Below are positions 24,062 through 40,013 of a stretch of DNA of 64,000 bases, one piece after another. Made by a program: the position numbers and the translations under genes. Position 1 is the first letter of the stretch. The number at the start of each line of letters is the position of its first letter. This stretch comes from Cololabis saira (lineage: Eukaryota; Chordata; Actinopteri; Beloniformes; Belonidae). The notes beneath the pieces are model-generated. The model was not told where the DNA came from and made no database searches. It worked only from the letters and a program-made list of their open reading frames with translations. The stretch covers positions 29,352,590 through 29,416,589 of the forward strand of contig NC_084591.1 of NCBI RefSeq assembly GCF_033807715.1. Direction: 5' to 3'.

Positions 24062-25094
24062 ATGCATGCATTTATATGGACTAAAGCATTCTAATTTCAA
24101 GTTAACACCAAAGGTTTCCCAAGACATCTGAAATTGGTGGTACAACGAGGCAGACAAAATCCAGCCAGTTTCATTAAAGCACTGAATGTCCTTTTTCATG
24201 CAACTTTGAACTTAAAAGAGGAATATTTCAAACACCAGACTCTGAATATTTATCCAAATCATAGCCAAAACGGCTGCATATTCAGAGCTCCTTACAATAT
24301 CACAGCATCATTTATAGTCCACTAGGACTAAATGAATTTGAACTGTTCTTGGCCTTGACAATAGTGGCCCTGTTCCAAAGCAATACTACTTTCTCTTTCA
24401 TGCCCTCTTATATCTTCCAAGTTTCCATTTTAGCCTATAACACAACACAGCAATAAATGGGGAGTGGATTTAAAAAAAGAAATAAAAACTCAGCTTGAGT
24501 GACCACAGTTGGAGCAGATGTAAAAATGACTGAATGAAATACCAGAATGTCAATATACGGCCCCATTTTATTTGTTTTTAGTGTAACAATGTCAGTTGAG
24601 GATCTCTGTGGATAACAATAAGGAATCAAATCAAAGTGCTGAGACTGAAAAAGGAAGAGGACAAAAAGAAAAACAGAATAAAGCAGAGCCAGAAAAAGTA
24701 GGATCAATAAATGTAACTGTTGCAGCCAAGTCTTTTCCAACTTCTACTATCTGTTATGCTGCCTCAGCTCTCCGTGACAACTTAGATGTTTCTGCTACTC
24801 TTGGATATCTCTTGGATAACACTTTTTTTGGCCAATGAACACATATGAACATTTAACTTGTGACACTGCTGTGCCTTTTGGCATCACATTCAAAGCAGCA
24901 GAAATAGATAAAGAGCAAAAATTAATATTCATGTATTCTTAAGAGGAACAAAACATGAAGTGTCAAGACATGAACTTTCTCTGTTAAGCCAGGCTTTTCT
25001 CAAGGATGGCTTGACCGTGCACCTCTTTCATGGCTTAGCCCTGTCTTATATGCTTCGTCACTTTGCATATTTTCAACAAAGTATATGTTGATAC

Positions 25095-26160
25095 TTTTCA
25101 TTTCATTTCATTTTTATTTATTCTGGTCATGGAAATATGCAAAGAAAAAAAGCAAGCAAGTAAAATGACAACACAATCAAAAACATATTCCAGAACCAGA
25201 AAGGAGCAGGAAGAAGAAAATCTTATTATACCTGCCCCTCCCTCAAAAGAAAACTGAACAATAATAACAGATGGTCTGCACAATTACTTAATTAATATCA
25301 CAAGAAAAGAAAAACAAGAAAATAAATTGTCTGTCTCCATACGCATATATTATATATTTAGACTATTTCATACATAGCTATTTTTTTCTCTTTAAATTTA
25401 TATTTAAACTGAAATATGTTTATACAGCACTTTAAATCATAATTTAATGAATTCCATAACTTAATTCCAACAATTGAAGTGCTCATCTGCTTTAAGGTGG
25501 TTCGGGCAAATAAATGTTTAAAATTAAATTTTCTGCGACTATCTTCGTTATTTAAACTGAAAGTAAACATGTATTGTAAGTTTTCTGGTAATAATTTACA
25601 TTTAGCTGTGTACATGATTGTGAGTGTCTGTAACTTAACCAAATCCTCAAGTTTCAGTAGTCTTGATTCAAAAAATAATCTGTTGGTGTGTTCTCTGTAA
25701 TGTGTATTGAAAATAACTCTAAGTGCTCTTTTTTGTAATAAAAATAAAGGATTCATATTGGTTGGATATGTGTTGCCCCAGATTGCAACACAATAAGATA
25801 AATAAGGCAAAATTAATGAACAATATAAGATTCTCATTACTGTATAATTTAACACAAACTTAGCCTTGTTCAAAACAAAAATATTTTTGCACACTTTTGA
25901 TTTTACATGAGATATATGAGCTTTCCATGTCAATTTATCATCTATAATAACCCCTAAAAACCTAAATTGTGATACTCTATCAATTGGTACTCCTTCTAAA
26001 GTAAGTGATACATTTGTTTCTCTTCTTGAATGGCCAAAAATCATAAATTTAGTTTTTTTCAAATTTAAAGACAACTTATTCTCATCAAACCATTTTTTTA
26101 ATTTTACCATTTCTTTTTCTATACACTTAGCAAGAGTTTCCAAACTATCTAACTACTTAC
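25095..26160 (-). mobile_element. 5'-truncated LINE (L2/CR1/Rex1-like) with AAATG-type tail
   Basis: On the minus strand the element runs from about 26160, through an intact RT C-terminal frame, to a 3' UTR that contains CATGACCAGAATAAATAAA and ends in AAATGAAATGAAATGAAA. It lies in trim44 intron 2, in the same orientation as the gene. The 5' portion (endonuclease and most RT motifs) is missing, as expected from incomplete reverse transcription. Confidence 0.85.
25358..26143 (-). CDS. LINE reverse transcriptase, C-terminal 261 codons
   Basis: The frame begins with METLAKCIEKEMVKLKKWFD and contains NKLSLNLKKTKFMIFG and FRFLGVIIDDKLTW, the RT blocks after the catalytic YADD region in L2/CR1-type LINEs. 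It continues through the thumb and connection region (LYCSLILPYLSYCVAIWG, LQKRALRVIF) to a conserved tail (IKLWNSL). The catalytic aspartates and the endonuclease are not present, so the product could not act as a polymerase. No stop or frameshift interrupts the 261 codons, which suggests a fairly recent insertion. The first ATG is only the first methionine in the truncated frame. Closest name: RNA-directed DNA polymerase of a jockey/L2-like element. Confidence 0.85.
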   Translation of the reverse strand: METLAKCIEKEMVKLKKWFDENKLSLNLKKTKFMIFGHSRRETNVSLTLEGVPIDRVSQFRFLGVIIDDKLTWKAHISHVKSKVCKNIFVLNKAKFVLNYTVMRILYCSLILPYLSYCVAIWGNTYPTNMNPLFLLQKRALRVIFNTHYREHTNRLFFESRLLKLEDLVKLQTLTIMYTAKCKLLPENLQYMFTFSLNNEDSRRKFNFKHLFARTTLKQMSTSIVGIKLWNSLNYDLKCCINIFQFKYKFKEKKIAMYEIV

Positions 26161-26366
26161 TAAGTTAGATAATGATTCAAGACTTGCTTGTAAACAACAG
26201 TGAAGCTTGACCCTTTCTCCATAGCTGTGTTTTCTGGGCACACTGAGTCATGCAGTCCTGTCTCACTGGTTGCCTGATGTTCCCTGGCTCTGATGTTAAT
26301 CAGATAAGAAGTTGCGGGCACCACGTAAAACTCCTTTAGAGTAACAGTAAATAGTACCACTTGTTG

Positions 26367-26980
26367 TAGGGCTGGGCGATATATCGAGATTTTAATATAT
26401 ATCAATATATTTTCAAACACGATATGGTACGAGAAAATATCGTTTATATCGATTTAAAAAAAAAAAAAAAAAATTTAATGATTTTGATACAGCTTATTTT
26501 GTGACAAATTGACTTGAATGTTTTATTTGAGATTTGCACAAATGTTTTGTTATTTGCACAAATATCAACCTCAGTTGAAAAGTCTGCCTGTTATTGTACA
26601 GTGTATTTTAATTTAATTGTTGTGCAGGAAAGGGATATTTGTTTTATTTTATTTTTTTTTTTTATTATTCAAGAAGCATTTTTATTCTATATATGCAGGC
26701 AGTTTATTTTTATTTCATTTGTTTTATACATTTTGATATTGTGCAGACCTCTGTTAATAAAGGAACCTGTGTGACATTTGGCACAAGGCATTGTATTAAA
26801 ACTGACTGTTTTTTTAAGGGTTTGCCTCAGAAAAAATGAAGCTAACAGAGATGCTATGCTATAATGCTTTGGGGGAAACCCCAATTATGGCACAGAAAAA
26901 ATATCGAGATATATATCGTGTATCGCCATTCAGCTAGAAAATATCGAGATATGACTTTTGGTCCATATCGCCCAGCCCTA
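26367..26980. mobile_element. Non-autonomous hAT element (614 bp) with 8-bp target duplication
   Basis: The ends are TAGGGCTGGGCGATAT and ATATCGCCCAGCCCTA, perfect inverted repeats of 16 bp that continue as ATATCGA-rich sub-terminal repeats. Both flanks are ACTTGTTG (26359-26366 and 26981-26988). The interior is T/A-rich with no transposase. Confidence 0.95.
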
Positions 26981-28995
26981 ACTTGTTGCCATAAAACATA
27001 TCAAACTAACATGCACAATGCATTGTGTTAAAACACCAGTGGACGGTACCGGATCGAGAACAGCTTTCTCTCTTCCGACTTGCACCTAATTATTCTGGGT
27101 AAAACATGAAGCAGGAAAAAACTGTGTTGAAAAGGGATGTCTAACATTTTAACAGGACCAACCCACTCCACAGTCCATGCTACACGGTAAAAATGCAACA
27201 AAAAAGCACCAGGGGAGCATTCAGTTACCATCATCTGAAAGGGGCTTACGTTGCCATGGTGATTTAGCCAGTTTAAAAGAGAACCACCATTGTGGCACTG
27301 AAATCTTGACTTTAATAACAACATAACCTGCCAACCCAATAATCTTGCTTTGTAGTGAACCCCACTGGTGAGCAGATGTGATATGCTTCAAAAATCCCTC
27401 TCTGCTATCTGACGATAGGTAATGCTGACTGAATGAGCGGCAGAAAACTATCTGAATCCCTCCTGTTACATTTTGCCCCTGGTTCCCCATCAATATTTAT
27501 GCAGTATTTTTCCCCCCCAAATCTGTCTTTGCATTATATTATAGTCCCCCGCGAAAGATGACAATGAGCTTTGAGAGATTACTATCCCCACGCCTGCAGC
27601 AAAGTACATAATCAAGCAGGCTAGATATGCAAACATCTGTCAAGGGTTAAACCGTTCCTTCCACCCCACACCTAAGCATAGACAACCACTCAGAGATTGC
27701 CCTCTTTTTTGTCTTACAGGATGTCAATACCATGCAATTTAACCCCAACCGGCTCGCTTTCCCTCCTCTGCCTTTGTCTTGTGTGCACACACGTAATTTT
27801 CCTCACCAGGAGCAGTCACTCGGATAGTTGCATGTCATGCATAATAAGAATTACTGACATTTGAGAGCGCGGAGAGGACATGCCGACAAATCCATATAAT
27901 GGTCTATAACAGAGTGCCCTATGAGTGAGCAGGTAAGTGCTTTTCCCCAAGCACACTGCAGCCCGACGGTGAATAGCAGAAAGGCACAGAGTCCAGGAAG
28001 TCCTGATATTTCAGCGTGATAATAGACATGAACTCAGGTGGGGTGCCGGCTGCTGGAAAAGTCTTATGTCTCGTAGGTCAGTCAAATTAACCTTTACACT
28101 AAGCCACTGTGCTTGGGTCACATCTCTGCAGGTATTCGGCTACACCATTACGTGCCACTGCTCCCCGATGGCTGCTGACAGAAGTATAAATGCAGAGCAT
28201 AAGGCAGAACAGGGGCTGCAGGGGTGGTTGACAGAGCAACCATCTCCATTTCCACTGCTAAATTGCTAGGACCAAAGCTGTACATTCTTGAACCTTTGTG
28301 TCCCACCCCCTCAGATTCTATGTAATCTGGTTTTATTTGCAGTGACAGAACATGCCCCGACAATGGTGATAGAAATTGTTTCATGGATGACTTGACATAA
28401 AAATTCCGCTTAAGCAGTCTTTATTATGGTTTTAACATAAAAGCCTGAACAAGATGCCTGAACAACGGTCATAATACGGTGAATCTGAGTGGAATAAGGA
28501 AAATCAAGGTTACTTTCTCATTCTTCAATAACTACCCTGGAATATGCTTTTACACAATGAACAACATCACTAAAATGCAACCACACAAGGTCAATAAGCA
28601 TGAAAAAGAATATTTTTTGGATGTTTTAGAGGTGAACAAGCCTTTTTAAATTGCTTAAACAAGAGAACGGGAAACAAAGAAAAATCTGTATGCTGTAATG
28701 AACAAAAACATTTAAAAATAAATTGTCAGTGTATGCTATAACATTTTTTTAAATAGCATCATTTCAAATCTCGTCAAAAAGATTCACAAAAACACACAAA
28801 GTAAATTATACATGCTTGGATAGAAGTCCTAGCTAAAATCCATTTTACTGTATGTGGAGTGATTGTTATTTAATTTGATAAGAGCTGATAGAAAACAGCC
28901 CAGAATACACATTGTGTTGTCTTCTGAACATCATGCCTTCTGAATAAACACTTCTGAATAAATCAGAATTTTATGTACGGGGTTTTTGTACTCAC

Positions 28996-29073
28996 ATCAG
29001 TGCTGGTCCACTTGACTTTGATCCTTTCAGCCATCTGCTGTGTGTAGCCCAGAAGGTCATGACCCTGCCTACT
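28996..29073 (-). CDS. trim44 exon 2: linker between B-box and coiled coil
   Basis: This exon encodes 26 residues, SRQGHDLLGYTQQMAERIKV and KWTSTD, joining exon 1 (phase 0, ending YVWQK) to exon 3 (phase 0, beginning TSTDELEE). The acceptor is CTCTACCTGCAG before AGTAGG, and the donor is GAT followed by GTGAGT. In TRIM44 proteins this position holds a short helical lead-in to the coiled coil (human has a similar MIELVERLKxK segment). Both splice sites are strong, and the phase agrees with both neighbours. Confidence 0.85.
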
Positions 29074-29551
29074 CTGCAGGTAGAGCACACAGACAAGTGG
29101 TAAACACTACTACTAAGTGTGTCACAACATAAAACATAGCAAACAGAGATTGTTTCTGTACAACAGTGATTCAAAAATCCAGCGCAGCATTTGTGGGTGC
29201 TATCTATCTGTCATTCAAAAAAGACTGCCTTTACTTTCCAGTTCATAACAGGACGTAGACACAGAGCGGGCACATGGTTTCAGATCAAACATACACACAG
29301 TCATACTATGACAATATTTCTAAGCAGATGCTTTGAGAAAATAGTTCTGCAAAAGAAAAAGCATTGTAGAGTCTCAGCTCCAAGTTTAACATGCAATGTC
29401 TTCAATGGCATGTGGTGGAATCATATAACTCCTCTGGCACGTGAAGGGCTCTTCCTGTGAACACCATGTTTCAGCGAGCAGGATAAAAGCTGTTTGGAGT
29501 AAATACTGTACCCTTGAGCTGTTTGTGTGACCTTCCTTGTCTGCTGTTAAC

Positions 29552-29610
<59 letters not shown>

Positions 29611-30974
29611 TAATCCAGGGGAGAGCGCTGCTCTACTTTAGTTTTCCAGATGTACAGCCTCAGGGGAAAGGACAACACTGCATTTACAAAGCTGAGCAAA
29701 ATGACTGAGATAACGTTTTAATTGTAAAGATATTATCTGTCAGTTAAATTTAGTTTCCATAGAAAAAAAAAAAAAAAAGAAACCTTGGCCGTTGAAAATA
29801 CTGACTTAAAACCTAAAATCATACCACACATGCACGGACACAATGTGAATCTGTCATTGGTCTATGGGTTAAATCGTAGTAGAGTTTCCAGAGAGATTGG
29901 ACTCTATTCCTGCAGAAACAGTGTGATTTAGTATTTTCGAAGTGAAAAAGCCAAGACCTTTTCCAAAAGAAACCATCTGGATGGCAGCACTTTTTTCCCC
30001 AAACCTAAATTTGTCTCGTTATTGAGAGAAAAACAACAATTTTCTATTTAATTTTTGGTTTGTTGGAACATCCAAGTGCATCCAAAGTGTTTCTGGATGA
30101 ACAATATTAGGAAAATAATGAGATATGTGATACCATGGTGTAAAATTACAATAAAAATGAATAAAACAAAAACATTTAAGGGTTTATTGAGCACCTGTAT
30201 TAGCATTTTGCTATGTTGGCATAAATAATTTTAATTTAGTCTTAAAATTGATTTTTGTCTGAAAACCCTGGAAATTTTATTTATTCATTTTGTTAAGTTC
30301 AATAATGCACAATTCTTCAAAATTAAGTGCTTAATTATTTTAAATATTCCTGTTTTCGATGCTGACCAAAAAAAACAACATGATCAGAATTTTTTCCATG
30401 GTTGAGCAGCCCAGATTAGTGCACATTTCCAATATTTTGAAGATGGTGGACTGAATTGAATACACTTAATGTGGTGTTTTTGTATTTTTATTTTTAAGAA
30501 AAAGTGCTATTACTATCCATGCTTATCAGATGATGGAAAAGGAAAAAAAAAGAGATAATTTAAACATAATTTAGAAAAATGCAGGAAGGATGAAGACATA
30601 ATTGGCATCTTGTTATGCAGACAATGAGGCGGAGTATTCCTGCTTCATTTACAGTTCAATCTTAATGGAGATTATTGAAATTACTGTAATTGGCCAATTT
30701 ATTTGTGAAGTCACTCGGATGATCAACAGTTGTGTTTTAAATCTTATACAGAGCTTTTATAGAACCTTAGTGAGTTGAATTAACGACGACAAAGCCTTCA
30801 GAAATTGGAATATTACTCGGTAACGCAGACTACATGGGTGATGCTGTGAATACATTACGTTGCAAAACTGCAGATAAAGCAAACCTCAGTGATTATCTGC
30901 AACAGAGCACACAATAAATCACACGCTGCATGTATTAAATGTATAAACCTGTCATTTCTTCAGTGTGAACTCAC
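29074..30974 (-). other. trim44 intron 1 (1.9 kb)
   Basis: It lies between the donor GTGAGT after exon 1 and the acceptor CTGCAG before exon 2. It contains a (GT)n microsatellite at 29554-29608 and an A-run near 29762, otherwise AT-rich sequence. Confidence 0.85.
29554..29608 (+). repeat. (GT)n microsatellite
   Basis: About 55 bp of uninterrupted GT repeat inside trim44 intron 1. Confidence 0.97.
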
Positions 30975-31622
30975 CTTCTGCCAGACATAGGCTTCATGCA
31001 GAGTAATGATCTCGTGGTCCTTGTGCTCACCCTGCACAGCGCACACCACACAGATGATTTGCTCATCTGGCTTGCAATAGAGGGAACCTTCCTCTCCGTG
31101 CTTCTTGCAACGCAGCCTCTCTACTGTCACTGTGTCTCTCTTTGCAGGCTCTCCAGCAGCCTCCGGCCCTGCTTCTGCACCCTGAGCCCCTTCACCAGGC
31201 TCAGCTTCATGAGGTGGAAAATTCTGGGCCTGTTCCCGCTCCTCAGCCTCCCCATTCGCATTGCCATTAGCAAGTGCCACTTCAAGTGGAGCCTCTTCTT
31301 GATTTACAGCCATTTGAGCTGCACTCTCTCCTCCAGCCTCCTCCTCCTCCTCCCCAGCTTCGCCCCTAACTCTGGAGTGTCCGTCTGTATCCAGAACATT
31401 TGCCTGCATCCCTCTATCTTTATAAGGCATTAGCGTGTGACGTGTGCTGCTGGCATGCCTGTCAGCGTGGACAGGGCAGAAGGCAAAACTGCAGATGTGA
31501 CACACTTGTGCTGCTGGCTGGGCCTCGTCAGGCTCGCATGCATCACACGAACCGTCCATCTGCGGCAGATCGTCTTGTTTCAGACCCACGGCTCCTTCCA
31601 GCGGTTCCTCTTTGTGATCCAT
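30975..31622 (-). CDS. trim44 exon 1: UBP-type zinc finger, acidic linker and B-box
   Basis: The exon encodes 216 residues from MDHKEEPLEG. Residues 24-62 form a UBP-like zinc finger with candidate ligands C26, C29, C41, C44, C49, H52, H56 and H62 (GSCDACEPDEAQ, VCHICSFAFCPVHADRH). Residues 88-160 are Glu/Ala-rich and disordered in character. Residues 170-216 are a B-box with C172, H175, C183, C191, C194, H200 and H203. There is no RING domain. That layout, plus the coiled coil in exon 3, identifies TRIM44, which in mammals stabilises partners such as TRIM17 and MAVS (VISA) by opposing their ubiquitination. An upstream in-frame ATG at 31647-31649 exists, but a splice acceptor (TTTCACCCAG) lies just before the chosen ATG at 31622, so I prefer the latter. 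The exon ends AAG before GTGAGT. Confidence 0.93.
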
Positions 31623-31623
31623 C

Positions 31624-32361
31624 CTGGGTGAAATAATTTGAGGGATCAATGAAGCGCCACTTTATAGGAGACACACACACAGCAGAGAACAGGATATAAA
31701 CATAACTGTGACCTTCTGTGAACGCCTCTCATTTGTGCGCAGGGGGAAAGTCCTACATTTTCCATGCTAATCCCCACTTATATAATTTTCCCTCAACAGA
31801 TAACACGGTGGCCAAACTCCACAGGAAACAACACCCAGGGCCAAATGACTACAGGAGCGACTGAAAAACGGAAGAAAAAAATAGCATAAATGCCTAAGTG
31901 CTATGAAAACAGGAATGCACCATCTGCAAGCTGCTGAACTGCATCCGTGTGCAAACAGTCTCACATTGTTTACAGCCTCGCAGACATCAGGTGTTGTGTA
32001 AACCTGCACACTCAGCATGTGCAGACCCTGACCTCTTGGTTTTTCTTCCTTATTTTGGTCTTCATGTCCACTCACCCTGCTGCAGGTGCACTCTGCAGGA
32101 GAGTATCACCAAAAAAATAAAGAATATATGCAGCATGGCTGTCATTTCTTTCCCCCCACTTTCTCTTTCACCTCGAGATCCTCCCTGTGGGATCTGCTGC
32201 TGACACAGACAACTACTGGAAAATGTGCTGTAATGCAGAGAAATGCCTCCTCTTTCCTGTTCCTCCCACCTCCCAACGGTGGCTTTTTAATCCCCTCTTT
32301 CTGACTAAGGTTATCCCGCAGGTATGGTTTTTTTTTCCACCCTGTCTCAGTGCGTACTTAC
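31624..32361 (-). other. Predicted trim44 5' UTR intron
   Basis: The donor is ACAAA followed by GTAAGTA at 32361 and the acceptor is TTATTTCACCCAG ending at 31624, one base before the start ATG. The intron would be 738 bp. It is inferred from splice consensus only. A continuous leader is the alternative. Confidence 0.4.
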
Positions 32362-32362
32362 T

Positions 32363-32700
32363 TTGTCCGTGTGCTTCCTCTAAAAACAGTCTTTTAGTGT
32401 GTGAGTTGTTCAGAGATGGTGTGGAGACTCAGCTCGACGGCTCACTTCCTTAGCAACAAACCGGAGGGGTTTTCGGTTTTGCTTCAGAGCTGTCGACGGA
32501 TATATTTGCCCTTAAAACACGAGAGAAACTCAATTTTTCAAGGCGACAGCGGTTACTTCCTTGTTTTCATCACCTGCTGTCTGCTTTTTCTGCGCGTTTG
32601 CACTTCCTGCTGGTAGACTCCGGCGAGGGTTTACCCGACAGAGACACGCACAGGCTGGAAGAGAAACACTAGTGCTGCTTCCACAGGGCTCTGCTTTGTT
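32363..32700 (-). promoter_or_regulatory. Likely trim44 promoter and 5' UTR region
   Basis: This region upstream of the predicted donor is richer in CpG (GACGG, GCGCGTTTG, CCGGCGAGG) than its surroundings. It has three ETS-like GGAAGT/AGGAAG motifs on the minus strand (near 32445, 32555 and 32602) and a GTTGCTAAGG half-site resembling an RFX motif near 32450. There is no obvious TATA box at a fixed distance. The transcription start cannot be placed from sequence. Confidence 0.35.
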
Positions 32701-32779
32701 CTGTTACAGAAAACACGGAAGAGTATTAGAGCCATGCAGGAGAACAAATATTTGAGAGGGGAAGATTTTATTATTTTTG

Positions 32780-33015
32780 TGCACTTCGAGAAAAAAGTCG
32801 AAATGTCGAGAAAAAAGTCGAAATGTCGAGGTTAATATTGAAATACAATTTCAAGAATAAAGTCGAAATTCTGGATTTTTCTCAACATTTCAACTTTATT
32901 CACGAAATTCTGACTTTTTTCTCAACATTTCGACTTTTTTCTCGAAATTGTACTTCAAATTATTCTCGACATTTCGACTTTTTTCTCGACATTTCGACTT
33001 TTTTCCCGAAGTGCA
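32780..33015. repeat. Foldback repeat of GTCGAAA/TTTCGAC units
   Basis: The left end TGCACTTCGAGAAAAAAGTC and the right end (inverted: TGCACTTCGGGAAAAAAGTC) pair over about 50 bp. Internal TCGAGAAAAAAGTCGAAATG units repeat on the left, and their reverse complements on the right. It is a palindromic MITE about 0.4 kb beyond the predicted trim44 leader. Confidence 0.85.
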
Positions 33016-33218
33016 GAATGAAAAAAAAATCTTCCTCCTCTAAAATATTTTTATTTTTCTCCTGCCTGGCCCTAATAATCTTCCGTACTGTTGGGATAAA
33101 ACACTCAATATGAGACAAAGGCCTGGAAGAACAGTTGAGTCCTCAACAAACTGACTGTCAAGAGGGTTGGTGAAGGAAACATACACACACATACGCACAC
33201 GCAAACACACATACATAC

Positions 33219-33244
33219 GCACACACACACACACACACACACAC
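33219..33244 (+). repeat. (CA)n microsatellite with flanking CA-rich tract
   Basis: About 26 bp of CA repeat, preceded by an imperfect ACACATACGC-type tract from 33180. Confidence 0.9.
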
Positions 33245-33359
33245 ATAAAAAAAAAATCTGTTGCAAGATTAAAATACATAATGGGGCTTTTAGGATTTGC
33301 CAAACCTGGTATTAACCATTAATAAATATGCAGAAGTAAAAACTAACGTGGGAGTAGAT

Positions 33360-33490
33360 CTTATGTGGGTTGGAAGCCGGTTCCATAATTTAGGTGCTGC
33401 AACCTTAGAAGCTCAATCGCTCTCTCTTTGTGAATATTTTTCTGGGCACCTCTAAAAGCAGCTGATCAGACGACCTTAATGCTGTCAGTG
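33360..33490 (+). mobile_element. Possible retrotransposon fragment
   Basis: The run GGTTCCATAATTTAGGTGCT, then TGATCAGACGACCTTAATG, resembles a conserved stretch in common fish retroelements that reads "TTCCAGAG...GGGAGC...GCTGATC". Evidence is weak. Confidence 0.3.
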
Positions 33491-39029
<5,539 letters not shown>

Positions 39030-39112
<83 letters not shown>

Positions 39113-39138
39113 TATATATATACAGTATATATATATAC
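39030..39138. repeat. (TA)n microsatellite
   Basis: About 80 bp of TA repeat followed by two ACAGTATATATATAC-like units. Confidence 0.95.
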
Positions 39139-39640
39139 TTTTCCTTATACATACATTTTCTTTGAAAAAAAATAGTTTTTCCTTTTCCTTGTACATGCAT
39201 CCCTTGTTTTTTATTCCCTCGTCTATTCTTTTTACTTTACCTTTTGCATTTCTGCCTCATTATGCAGATGAAGAGGGCTGCCCTTCTTGGTCCTGGTCCA
39301 GCTCCTCTTAAACAAGAAGAAATAGGATCGGGCTAAAATCAAGACTAGTAGACCCAAATGACTTTACTTTCTTGCATAAATCTTTTACCATAATTCCTGG
39401 GGTCACTCCCTATAGATATAAACAAGTCATTTTAATCCATAGAGATCTCTTTATTGTTATTTTTTGCTCCCAGTTCAGACAAGGGCAATATCAAACCAGC
39501 CATATCAGCCATTACAATCTTAAATGGCTGGCTTTCCTCCACTTATACTTCCTCAAGTTACAGAATCCTATCAACTGGTACAGCTATCCCAAGTTGATAC
39601 ACTCTTGTTTGAACAGAAAAAGGCCTATCTTATGCTAATT
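39139..39640. other. No feature seen
   Basis: Non-coding spacer between a TA microsatellite and a foldback DNA element. Confidence 0.45.
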
Positions 39641-40013
39641 TCCATTTACCTCGGAAGTCGGAACTGGGAATGCGTCACAGCCGAGTTATCAGCGTTCCAG
39701 TTACAAAGTCGGAAAACAAGATGGCCACGCCCACAAAAGCTGTTCTAGCGCTTGCCTTGTTTGAATACAAGCAACTACTGGACAAATATGCGGTCCTTCT
39801 GCAACTTTCAAACACGGTGGATGAATAGGAAACAGAAAGTAGCACAGCTCTCTTCTACTTACTGTTTACAGCCGGGGCAGCCATCTTGGAATGTTAACTC
39901 GGGGGTGGTGAAGATTCTCAGACTTTCCGAGTAGGAAATACCACTTCGAGGGGCGTTCCAGTTGAAAATTCCGACTCGGAACTCGGAAATTACGACTTCC
40001 GAGGGCAAATGGA
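39641..40013. mobile_element. MITE with TCCATTTACC...GGCAAATGGA ends (373 bp)
   Basis: The left end TCCATTTACCTCGGAAGTCG is matched by the right end, which reads TCCATTTGCCCTCGGAAGTC on the minus strand. Inside, GGAACTCGGAA and CCGACTCGG repeats recur. There is no coding capacity. Confidence 0.75.

Larger units (their letters stand above)
19361..28995 (-). other. trim44 intron 2 (9.6 kb, transposon-rich)
   Basis: It is bounded by donor GTGAGT after exon 2 and acceptor TTTTAG before exon 3. It contains the Harbinger-like element (21798-23109), a split SINE-tail repeat, a 17-bp-arm inverted repeat (24012-24061), a LINE (25095-26160) and a hAT element (26367-26980). Stretches 19361-21699, 23176-24011, 24062-25094 and 26989-28995 show no feature I can support. 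Confidence 0.8.

Noticed and set aside
30996..31636. Plus-strand frames of 145, 78 and 64 codons
   Set aside because: Antisense shadows of trim44 exon 1, produced by its GC-rich acidic-linker codons.
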